Assembly: GCA_023442485.1 (NCBI GenBank)
Contig: JAEZZG010000014.1
Span: 1 to 8,123, forward strand
From: Actinomycetes bacterium
Lineage (GTDB): Bacteria; Actinomycetota; Actinomycetes; Propionibacteriales; Propionibacteriaceae
Direction: 5' to 3'
DNA: 8,123 nt
A program made the translations under genes and the position numbers. Positions 1 to 5,182 of the stretch are shown in pieces; the stretch's first letter is position 1, and each line of letters opens with the position of its first letter. The notes under the pieces were generated by a model. The model ran no database searches, was not told where the DNA came from, and saw nothing but the letters and a program-made list of their open reading frames with translations.

Positions 1-49
1 GAGCGGGACCGGTGACGATGAACCCCACCGGCGCGAACTCGTCATTCAC
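1..49 (-). CDS. Possible N-terminal fragment of an unidentified protein (runs off the left edge)
   Basis: A minus-strand frame opens with a GTG at 49..47 and stays open to the window edge, reading VNDEFAPVGFIVTGPA. An in-frame TAA lies three codons upstream, so this GTG or the later GTG eight codons in must be the start if the gene is real. It begins 17 bases after the stop of the YihY/BrkB gene on the same strand, the spacing expected of a downstream gene in the same unit. No good Shine-Dalgarno sequence precedes it. An ATG in another frame at 45..43 is also open. Sixteen codons are too few to recognise a family, so no function is offered. Confidence 0.3.
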   Translation of the reverse strand, partial: MNDEFAPVGFIVTGPA

Positions 50-66
50 TAGGAATTATCGCTTGG

Positions 67-1500
67 CTACTGGCGTTTCAAGATCGACGAGATCAAGGCG
101 AAAAGACCGAACCCGGAGGCCACACCAGCCCAGAAGCGTAGCGCCCGTTTCGGCTTTGCCGGGTCCAAGATCGGTTTGCCGTGGCCGGGACCACCTTGGG
201 TTTCGCCGTCTGCCGAACCGGACAGGCGAGTGGTGATCTTGCGCAAAGATCGGCGCGAACGCCTCGACCTCTTATCTTTCTTATCTTTGCGTCGGCTTTC
301 GGTTTCGTCACCGTCCTGACGAGATTGCTTCGACTCGAGATAGTCTTCGAGGGCGTATTCCCAATGTCCGGGATCGACAAGAATCTCGTCCTGGGAGGCA
401 TAGAGCAGCGGGAAGTCGGCGTCCGTCCAATCTTGATCGACCGCAGGCTGGTTTGCGGTCGCGATCCACGCGCCCATGTAGAGGATGATTTGGGCGAACA
501 AGTTCAGCATCAACATCACCACGATCATGGATCCGAAGAGCTGAACGGCCTTATTCGATTGGAAGATACCGATGAGTTTGGGGACGAACTGGATCAATAC
601 CTGAGTCAACACCGCAGCGAAGAATGACCCCAACAGGTAGGCGCGCTTATTGAATGGTGTCCGAGGCAACGCCTTGTAGATGTAGAGGAAAAGCAGGAAA
701 AAGGCCAGCAGCGACACCGCCAGGGATGAGGCAAACACGATCCATCCGACACCGGGGAGATGATCGAGGTGAAGGAAACCCAAGACGGTAGGGGCTAGCG
801 TGGAGCCGGCAACGGATGAGACACCCATGAGACCGACAGCGAACAGGAAGCCCAGCAGAACCGCCATGTCGATGAGCTTCTGGACGAGGAAGTTGTGCTT
901 GGCCGTCGCCATGCCGAAGGAAGGTTGGCACACCGCAAACATGGCCTGACGCAGGTTCGTCATCCAGTTGACTCCGGCGTAGAGGGCAGTCAGCAACGCC
1001 ACCACGCCGACCCCACGCCAGCCAGTGAAGAACTGCTCGATCAAGGCAACGATACGATCTACCTGCCCTACATCGTTGAGGGATTTGCGGATCCAGGCAA
1101 TCGAGATGTCCATCAGTTCGGGACGAAACACCGTCAAGACCATGCCGAGGACGGAAAAGGCGAACATCAGGATCGGGACCAAGGCAAGGACCGAGAAATA
1201 GGTCAAGGCCCCTGAGTAGAGACTCCCGGTACGGTTGCCGTAACGGGTCGACATGCGCAAGATGTGAGCGATTCCGGGGCGCCTAATCAGCTTGGTGACG
1301 AAGGCTCCGATCTTGCCGAAGAAACTCGTCGGCTCCTCTTGATTGCGGTCTTGCTCAATGTTGGATTTGAGTTGGGCGATGGCTTCACGGTCTCGCTGGA
1401 CTCGGTTCTCTATGGCTTCGGTCACTCCTGGCCCCATCATGGATTGGTTGCGACGAACTCGATTGCCGAAATCTCGTCTCGCGCGATCAACGGGATGCAC
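67..1500 (-). CDS. YihY/BrkB-family multi-pass inner-membrane protein
   Basis: This is a member of the YihY/BrkB (formerly mis-named ribonuclease BN) family; its biochemical role is not settled. The family signature SLYSGALTYFSVLALVPILM is at residues 93-112. Hydrophobic segments lie near residues 94-124, 162-182, 207-231, 250-275, 288-315 and 322-348, matching the six helices of the family. Before them is a charged, probably cytoplasmic stretch of about 75 residues. After them comes an unusual tail: an acidic part (351-395), a very basic Lys/Arg-rich linker (about 402-425), and a seventh hydrophobic segment at 455-474 ending ILKRQ. The start at 1500 is a GTG with no clear ribosome site; ATG codons at residues 21 and 22 (1440 and 1437) are plausible alternatives, and an in-frame TGA nine codons upstream rules out a longer protein. 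It is separated from the upstream MerR gene by 140 bases with terminator-like hairpins, so it is probably transcribed on its own. Confidence 0.9.
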   Translation of the reverse strand: MHPVDRARRDFGNRVRRNQSMMGPGVTEAIENRVQRDREAIAQLKSNIEQDRNQEEPTSFFGKIGAFVTKLIRRPGIAHILRMSTRYGNRTGSLYSGALTYFSVLALVPILMFAFSVLGMVLTVFRPELMDISIAWIRKSLNDVGQVDRIVALIEQFFTGWRGVGVVALLTALYAGVNWMTNLRQAMFAVCQPSFGMATAKHNFLVQKLIDMAVLLGFLFAVGLMGVSSVAGSTLAPTVLGFLHLDHLPGVGWIVFASSLAVSLLAFFLLFLYIYKALPRTPFNKRAYLLGSFFAAVLTQVLIQFVPKLIGIFQSNKAVQLFGSMIVVMLMLNLFAQIILYMGAWIATANQPAVDQDWTDADFPLLYASQDEILVDPGHWEYALEDYLESKQSRQDGDETESRRKDKKDKRSRRSRRSLRKITTRLSGSADGETQGGPGHGKPILDPAKPKRALRFWAGVASGFGLFALISSILKRQ

Positions 1501-1546
1501 TTCTACTGTGATCAGTGTGTGAACTCAGTACATGCGATGTTGACGC

Positions 1547-1552
1547 ATTCTA
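1547..1552 (-). promoter_or_regulatory. Possible -10 element (TAGAAT) of the YihY/BrkB gene
   Basis: The minus strand reads CTAGAAT here, five of six matches to TATAAT, about 47 bases before the GTG start. No convincing -35 hexamer is found 16-18 bases further upstream, and a hairpin occupies that place. The same CTAGAAT string occurs in front of sbp (5141..5147). The call rests on the -10 alone. Confidence 0.22.
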
Positions 1553-1565
1553 GTTGAGGAAACAC

Positions 1566-1584
1566 CGTCGCCCTAGTCGCGACG
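1566..1584 (-). terminator. Possible terminator hairpin behind the MerR-family gene
   Basis: CGTCGC (1566-1571) and GCGACG (1579-1584) form a perfect 6-bp G+C-rich stem with a 7-base loop, 57 bases after the stop of the regulator. On the minus strand it is followed by GTGTTTCC, only a weak T run. A second, smaller stem, ACGCC/GGCGT at about 1582-1599, partly overlaps it. A hairpin pair between two co-directional genes suits transcription termination, but the poor T tract leaves open Rho-dependent ending or another role. Confidence 0.38.
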
Positions 1585-1640
1585 CCGAATGACTGGCGTT
1601 TGGCCAATAATGCCTGATCAAGCACACCTTTGCGGAGGCT

Positions 1641-2216
1641 CTAGCTGACCTGCTTCTTAGCTCGGCGCTGCGCGAGTTCGTCGAAACCGGTGAAGGTGGA
1701 CGACTCGGTGTCGGGTTCTGACGGAAGTGTGGAGACGGTGCCCTCCACGTCACGCCACACCCCAGACAATGCAATCGCAAACATTCCTTGGCCGCCGCGC
1801 AAGAGGTCAACAACTTGGGAATCGTCAGTACATTCGTAGACGGAGACACCATCGCTCATCAAGGTGACACCAGCGAGGTTTTCTACGCCTTGCTGACGAA
1901 GATGGTCAATCGCAATGCGGATTTGCTGCAAGGACACGCCGGCGTCGAGGAGGGAGCGGACTACCTTCAGTAACAGAATGTCGTGGAAGGAATAGAGTCT
2001 CTGGGTTCCTGATCCTTCGGCGTCACGGACGTGTGGAGTCACCAGCCCGGTACGAGCCCAGTAGTCAAGCTGACGGTAGGTGATTCCGGCTGCTTTACAG
2101 GCGACGGGCCCACGAAAACCGATGGATTCGGGGACGACGGAGAAATCGCCGTCAAAGAGCGCGTCTTGGTCAAACTGGACACCAGAGTTGCCACCGGCAC
2201 GCTGAGAACTCATCAT
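1641..2216 (-). CDS. MerR-family transcriptional regulator (Rv1830-like)
   Basis: This 191-residue DNA-binding regulator carries a MerR-type winged helix-turn-helix at about residues 36-106. The recognition region reads CKAAGITYRQLDYWARTGLV (40-59), followed by RLYSFHDILLLKVVRSLLDAGVSLQQI in the wing and second helix pair (about 73-99). The C-terminal part (about 112-160) is a small, non-cysteine domain, so metal sensing of the classical MerR kind is unlikely; the end is acidic then basic (DELAQRRAKKQVS). Its position after garA and the ftsR-type gene matches M. tuberculosis Rv1830, which is linked to growth and cell division genes. In that genome a bifunctional nuclease gene lies between the two regulators; here it is absent. 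Two ATG codons lie in tandem (2216 and 2213); only a weak GGA precedes them. The 260-base upstream gap suggests its own promoter. Target genes cannot be read from the sequence. Confidence 0.92.
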   Translation of the reverse strand: MMSSQRAGGNSGVQFDQDALFDGDFSVVPESIGFRGPVACKAAGITYRQLDYWARTGLVTPHVRDAEGSGTQRLYSFHDILLLKVVRSLLDAGVSLQQIRIAIDHLRQQGVENLAGVTLMSDGVSVYECTDDSQVVDLLRGGQGMFAIALSGVWRDVEGTVSTLPSEPDTESSTFTGFDELAQRRAKKQVS

Positions 2217-2476
2217 CTAATCCATTCTGTCGATCCGAGTTGACGGACCCTTCCTGATCGGTAGTAAAGACGCTACGACGAATATGCAGGTTATCGCAAT
2301 CATCACACCCGGGCGTGTCGACGCCGTTACCTTCCCGTGTCCATTCACGAGGAAATATCTGATCTGCGACTCCTGACACCCTCAACCTGAGGTTCAAGCC
2401 CAAGCGCGACGATGAGGGTCCGCAGGTAAGAAAACCAGGCAGCGATGCCGAGAGGGGTGGCTTGTTGGTTGCGGAA
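2217..2476. other. Gene-free stretch between the two MerR-family genes
   Basis: These 260 bases hold no convincing gene. A minus-strand frame from a TTG at 2403 is open for 77 codons, but it has no ribosome site, runs into the next gene and resembles no family I know. The stretch occupies the place where related genomes carry a bifunctional nuclease gene, yet no trace of that protein can be read in any frame. It probably holds the promoter of the downstream MerR gene; no hexamer pair stands out. Confidence 0.6.
2384..2394. repeat. 11-base palindrome AACCTGAGGTT, possible operator
   Basis: AACCT and AGGTT are perfect inverted halves around a single base, lying 168 bases before the start of the downstream MerR gene and about 80 bases after the ftsR stop. 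The shape suits a dimeric DNA-binding protein better than an RNA hairpin, since there is no loop. It is short and may be chance. Confidence 0.2.
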
Positions 2477-3226
2477 CTAGCGTTCGAGGATGACGTGCAT
2501 CATCGCCGCGTGGGTGTGGACGACGAGTTGGGTAATCTCTCGGGCGGCTTGGATGGCGTCGTTGCTGCCGCGTCGCAGCAGCGGCAGGATTGCTTGTTCG
2601 ACCATTCCGGCTTCACGTTCGGCAGCTTGAAAAATCGCTCTCATGTGACGGGCAGTGAAGCCATAGGGTTTGAGTTTTGCCGTCGCTAACGCAATGGTGA
2701 GGGCTTCTCTGCCGTAGTAGCCACCATAGCGGGGACTGATGATTTGTTGACGCTCCATCTCGATCAACGTGGGTTCGTCAATCCCTGACATGTTGATCAA
2801 CTGGCGCCGAGTAACCCTGATGGGTCTCTTGCGCGCCGCAGCGGCAGTCGGCGGGGCTGCCGGACCGGGGGTCGGTGCAGGGGGCTGGTCGGTGCTGTCC
2901 GTAGGCATCGGGGAAGAAGGCAAGGATGCCGACGGCTCCGGGGGCTGCGGGGTCTGATCTATAGTCGGGGGAACCAATCCCCGATCCATCATCTCCAGGT
3001 TGGACCGGATCACGCGCAGCGGGAGAAAGTTGTCTCTCTGGGAAATCAGGACGTAGCGTAGCCGCTCAATATCCGCATCGGAATAGCGACGAAACCCAGA
3101 CGGAGCTCGTTCTGGCATCACCAAACCGAGCTTTTCTAGGTAGCGGATCTTGGAGACAGTAATATCGGGAAACTCAGGTTTGATAATGTTGAGCGCTTGC
3201 CCGATAGTACGCAGGGGTTGAGCCAT
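2477..3226 (-). CDS. ftsR: FtsR-type MerR-family regulator (Rv1828-like)
   Basis: This 249-residue protein has two DNA-binding-like domains. An N-terminal MerR winged helix-turn-helix covers residues 5-80, with TVSKIRYLEKLGLVMPERAPSGFRRYS (23-49) as its core. A Pro/Ala/Ser-rich linker fills about 86-132, followed by a second domain (133-249) beginning KRPIRVTRRQLINMSGIDEP and containing the well conserved ISPRYGGYYG (163-172) and KLKPYGFTARHMR (184-196). This layout is that of M. tuberculosis Rv1828 and Corynebacterium glutamicum FtsR; the latter is known to control ftsZ expression and so cell division. The start codon overlaps the garA stop by one base (TAATG, 3228-3224), so translation is very probably coupled to garA, and no separate ribosome site is needed. 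The linker is long and low in complexity, the only notable departure. The family assignment is strong; the role in division is carried over from the relatives. Confidence 0.94.
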   Translation of the reverse strand: MAQPLRTIGQALNIIKPEFPDITVSKIRYLEKLGLVMPERAPSGFRRYSDADIERLRYVLISQRDNFLPLRVIRSNLEMMDRGLVPPTIDQTPQPPEPSASLPSSPMPTDSTDQPPAPTPGPAAPPTAAAARKRPIRVTRRQLINMSGIDEPTLIEMERQQIISPRYGGYYGREALTIALATAKLKPYGFTARHMRAIFQAAEREAGMVEQAILPLLRRGSNDAIQAAREITQLVVHTHAAMMHVILER

Positions 3227-3723
3227 TAGTTAGACCCATGCTCGCTTACGAAATACACCATCCTAAACTTGCCGATCTGAACCTCGTCTCCGGGGCGCAG
3301 CGGGGCGGAGTGATCAACGAGGGTGCGGTTGATATAGGTGCCATTGAGACTGCCTTGATCTTCAACGCAGACCACACCGTTACCCATGATGAATTTAGCG
3401 TGGTGTCGAGAAACAGTGATGTCGTCGAGGAAGATATCGGAATCTGGATGACGACCAACCGTCGTCACTGGATTATCCAGCAGGTAGCGCGCCCCCATGT
3501 CGGGACCGCGAGTCACCAGGAGGAGGGCTTTGCCTTCGGGGATGGCCTCGACGGCGGCTTGATCTTCAGAATTCATCTCGACGATCTGAGGGCCTTCGTC
3601 GACGACCACGGGGATCACTCGGGTGGTATCGGATGAGGGCTCCACGCCTAGGCGCGCGCCACAGTTCGAGCAGAAATTGCTGCCGGCAGTGTTTTCACTA
3701 CCGCACTTTCCACATTCGATCAT
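3226..3723 (-). CDS. garA: GarA/OdhI-type FHA protein with N-terminal zinc ribbon
   Basis: Proteins of this family inhibit 2-oxoglutarate dehydrogenase and steer glutamate metabolism; phosphorylation by Ser/Thr kinases makes the N-terminal threonine pair bind the protein's own FHA domain and turns inhibition off. Numbering from the ATG at 3723 (165 residues), a zinc-ribbon pattern comes first: C4-x2-C7 and C18-x2-C21. The threonine pair follows in SDTTRVIP (T33, T34), aligning with ETTSVF of mycobacterial GarA. The FHA domain occupies about 65-158, with GRHPDSDIFLDDITVSRHHA (90-109) and GSLNGTYIN (124-132), which contain the phosphothreonine-binding Arg, Ser and Asn. The ATG at 3723 is preferred to a GTG four codons earlier because GGAGG lies five bases before the ATG, whereas the GTG overlaps that site. 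The stop overlaps the ftsR start. The zinc ribbon is absent from M. tuberculosis GarA. Family assignment is firm; conservation of the dehydrogenase target is inference. Confidence 0.93.
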   Translation of the reverse strand: MIECGKCGSENTAGSNFCSNCGARLGVEPSSDTTRVIPVVVDEGPQIVEMNSEDQAAVEAIPEGKALLLVTRGPDMGARYLLDNPVTTVGRHPDSDIFLDDITVSRHHAKFIMGNGVVCVEDQGSLNGTYINRTLVDHSAPLRPGDEVQIGKFRMVYFVSEHGSN

Positions 3724-3728
3724 GAAAT

Positions 3729-3733
3729 CCTCC
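3729..3733 (-). promoter_or_regulatory. Ribosome binding site that fixes the garA start
   Basis: The minus strand reads GTGGAGGATTTCATG: GGAGG is five bases before the ATG at 3723. The alternative GTG at 3735 would overlap this site and has none of its own, so the shorter protein is preferred. Confidence 0.75.
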
Positions 3734-3746
3734 ACTCGATCTGATT

Positions 3747-3759
3747 GTTAATTCGTCAA
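3747..3759 (-). repeat. 13-mer TTGACGAATTAAC, left arm of an inverted pair in the garA leader
   Basis: On the minus strand this reads TTGACGAATTAAC, 12 of 13 bases identical to the plus-strand copy at 3885-3897. It ends 23 bases before the garA start, in the expected 5' untranslated or promoter region. Each copy also has partial internal symmetry (TTGA or TTRA against TYAA). The arms are 125 bases apart, too far for a simple terminator but suitable for two operator sites. Confidence 0.4.
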
Positions 3760-3884
3760 CATGGCCAATCCTGCTTGTACCATCCTAGAGACCATCACGG
3801 AAACATCCAGTATTGACGGTGTGAAACGCCGACAACATTCACGATGGCGAGATGTGACGCGTCCCGGACAGGCAGCAATACCCC

Positions 3885-3897
3885 TTGACGAATCAAC
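3885..3897 (+). repeat. 13-mer TTGACGAATCAAC, right arm of the inverted pair
   Basis: This copy contains the symmetric core TTGA-N4-TCAA. It differs from the left arm only at the tenth base (C for T). Its position, 162 bases before garA, would suit an upstream operator or the second site of a DNA loop. It is inferred from the repeat alone. Confidence 0.4.
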
Positions 3898-3992
3898 GAT
3901 GTGTCAGTGCCACGGTACCAAACCTGAGAAAACCGGGAGCTGATATCTAAGGAAACCGGAGACATCACTCAATCTTTCATCAGTAAGAGGGT

Positions 3993-4718
3993 CTACCGCG
4001 ACGGCTTCCCGTAGTGCAGCTCAATCGGAGTTACTGTCGAAGAGATCAGGATCTGTTGGTCGGTGATGATGCTCACGCGTCCACCGACATGGCCGGATTC
4101 AATCTGGGACACTGCCCCACCCCTGAAACGTAGCCCCTGATCGAGGGAATGGGGGTCGCCGATCGCTTCAATCACTAAGGGGAAGGTGATTTCGCGTCCA
4201 CTCACCACCAATGCCCCATCACGGGTGGCGAACCAGGTCTGGCCCACCACTCGGATCGAGTCGTTGATCTCGATGGCCTCAGCCCCGGCGTCACGAAGCT
4301 CCCCGACGGTGTCCATCACCATCACCGATGTCACCTTCTGCGGATCAGCGTCGATCAGCACCCGCACACCTGGCCCGGTTGCGCCGACTGTCCCAGCGAG
4401 TACCCCCAAGGTCGAGATGCGTTTGTTGATCTCTTCACGCGCGGTGGCATCCCGATCGATACCGGATTGGAGTTTGGCTTTGGTATCTTCTAGCCGAGAA
4501 TTCTCGGATTCGAGTTTGCGGGTTTCAGACTCGATCCGTCCCAGGGATTGGACGAGTTCGTCGCGACGGTAGGTCTGGTAGACCGAGTCATTGCGGGTCG
4601 TCTTGATTTGCCAGATGGTGGCGATCATGGCAAGTGCGACGGCGATCCCGACTACTGCCTGGCCAAGGCTAGAACGCAAGAATCGGGAGAAGAAATGGGG
4701 TGTGGCGGTCTCAGGCAT
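3993..4718 (-). CDS. DUF881 family membrane-anchored coiled-coil protein (after sbp)
   Basis: This 241-residue protein belongs to DUF881, whose biochemical role is unknown; Bacillus relatives (YlxW, YlxX) also flank sbp near cell-division genes. It has a short basic N-terminus, one membrane segment at about residues 19-37, a charged heptad-like region at about 50-103 suggesting a coiled coil, and the family's globular domain from 110 on. Conserved features are TGPGVRVLID (114-123), AGAEAIEINDSIR (144-156) and IGDPHSL (186-192). Positive charges before the membrane segment suggest that the C-terminal domain faces outward. The ATG at 4718 lies inside the sbp gene, giving an 8-base overlap (ATGCCTGA), a sign of coupled translation. 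It corresponds in order to M. tuberculosis Rv1825. It most likely acts with Sbp and the other DUF881 protein, but that is inferred from gene order only. Confidence 0.9.
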   Translation of the reverse strand: MPETATPHFFSRFLRSSLGQAVVGIAVALAMIATIWQIKTTRNDSVYQTYRRDELVQSLGRIESETRKLESENSRLEDTKAKLQSGIDRDATAREEINKRISTLGVLAGTVGATGPGVRVLIDADPQKVTSVMVMDTVGELRDAGAEAIEINDSIRVVGQTWFATRDGALVVSGREITFPLVIEAIGDPHSLDQGLRFRGGAVSQIESGHVGGRVSIITDQQILISSTVTPIELHYGKPSR

Positions 4719-5043
4719 GGAACACCAGCCGGCGGATCGATGCGAGATTGGTAAAAATTCGGATGCCCAGAACCACGATGATGGCGGTAGACAACTGTGA
4801 ACCTACCCCGATCAAGTCTCCGATCCACACCATCAGTCCGGCAATGGCGATGTTTGAAACGAAACTGACCAGGAAGACTCGGTCAGTGAAGGTATCGGTC
4901 AAGTAGGCGCGGAAACCTCCGATAATGGCGTCGAAGGCAGCGACGATCATGATCGGCAAGTAGGGCTGGATGACCAACGGCAGTTCGGGAGACCAGACCA
5001 GGCCAATCACTACCCCGGCGATGAGGCCGATGATGACGAGCAT
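4711..5043 (-). CDS. sbp: Small basic protein Sbp (DUF1290)
   Basis: This 110-residue integral membrane protein matches the Sbp/DUF1290 family of Gram-positive bacteria, whose function is unknown. Hydrophobic segments lie near residues 1-17, 28-44, 56-76 and 84-103. Family hallmarks visible are LPIMIVAAFDAIIGGFRAYL (29-48) and VLGIRIFTNLASIRRLVF (91-108). The ATG at 5043 was chosen over a longer frame reaching 5085 because a GGAAGGAAAG ribosome site sits just before it, the first residues MLVIIGLIAG match the usual start, and the resulting length is typical. The gene overlaps the following DUF881 gene by 8 bases, but lies 139 bases after the preceding one, a gap that holds an inverted repeat and may hold a promoter. 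M. tuberculosis Rv1824 is the positional counterpart. Confidence 0.93.
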   Translation of the reverse strand: MLVIIGLIAGVVIGLVWSPELPLVIQPYLPIMIVAAFDAIIGGFRAYLTDTFTDRVFLVSFVSNIAIAGLMVWIGDLIGVGSQLSTAIIVVLGIRIFTNLASIRRLVFHA

Positions 5044-5051
5044 CGTGGTTT

Positions 5052-5063
5052 CTTTCCTTCCTC
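5052..5063 (-). promoter_or_regulatory. Ribosome binding site that fixes the sbp start
   Basis: The minus strand reads GAGGAAGGAAAG, ending eight bases before the ATG at 5043. It supports the shorter start over the in-frame one 14 codons upstream. Its first base is also the last base of the adjoining inverted repeat. Confidence 0.65.
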
Positions 5064-5087
5064 GTTGTCTTCCTGATTCTGACAACG
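5063..5087 (-). promoter_or_regulatory. Perfect 7-bp inverted repeat in the sbp leader
   Basis: CGTTGTC (5063-5069) and GACAACG (5081-5087) are perfect inverted arms around an 11-base spacer. In the transcript they would form a hairpin directly upstream of the sbp ribosome site, with a purine-rich AGGAA in the loop. It could be a leader hairpin affecting translation or mRNA decay, a protein-binding DNA site, or a weak attenuator; no T run follows, so a standard terminator is unlikely. Confidence 0.45.
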
Positions 5088-5140
5088 TCTGATGTGACTC
5101 TTGGCCGACATCGAATGGTCATCTCGTAAGGTGTGTCTTG

Positions 5141-5146
5141 ATTCTA
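5141..5146 (-). promoter_or_regulatory. Possible -10 element (TAGAAT) of an internal sbp promoter
   Basis: TAGAAT on the minus strand, five of six matches to the consensus, lies 97 bases before the sbp start and upstream of the inverted repeat. The -35 region at the right spacing (CAAATG) is poor. It would give a transcript carrying the hairpin leader. The evidence is thin. Confidence 0.25.
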
Positions 5147-5182
5147 GATCAGTATCATCGTCACATTTGGGCGATTGCCTCG

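Larger units (their letters stand above)
3724..3992. other. Gene-free leader between the DUF881 gene and garA
   Basis: These 269 bases carry no credible gene. A plus-strand frame at 3761-3943 has no ribosome site and no family resemblance. In M. tuberculosis gcvH sits here; no lipoyl-carrier sequence is visible in any frame. The stretch holds an inverted pair of near-identical 13-mers (3747-3759 and 3885-3897), a GACGCGTC palindrome at 3856-3863, and a direct repeat AAACCGG(G)AG (3930-3939 and 3953-3961). It probably contains the garA-ftsR promoter, but I could not place -35 and -10 hexamers with confidence. Confidence 0.6.

Noticed and set aside
12..236. Plus-strand open frame of 74 codons at the left edge
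   Set aside because: It lies opposite the end of the YihY/BrkB gene, is Arg/Ser-rich and shows no family features; it is an antisense shadow.
1600..1607. TTGGCCAA palindrome behind the MerR gene
   Set aside because: An 8-bp palindrome without loop or partner copy is not enough to call an operator, and it lies downstream of a stop rather than near a start.
2170..2403. Minus-strand open frame of 77 codons between the two MerR genes
   Set aside because: It starts with TTG without a ribosome site, overlaps the start of the regulator gene in another frame, and resembles no known protein, including the nuclease expected at this place.
2413..2476. Nested inverted arms (TCCGCA/TGCGGA and ACCA/TGGT) behind ftsR, considered as a terminator
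   Set aside because: The loop is several tens of bases, the arms are short and do not stack continuously, and no T run follows.
2384..3928. The 8-mer AACCTGAG shared by both long gene-free stretches (2384-2391 and 3921-3928)
   Set aside because: About one shared 8-mer is expected by chance between two regions of this size, and the surrounding bases differ.
3761..3943. Plus-strand open frame of 60 codons in the garA leader
   Set aside because: It has no ribosome site, is the only plus-strand candidate in the region, and contains no recognisable motif; the region is better read as regulatory.
4883..5122. Minus-strand open frame of 79 codons over the sbp start
   Set aside because: It is Arg/His-rich, out of frame with sbp across most of its length, and is a frame shadow of the sbp coding sequence.
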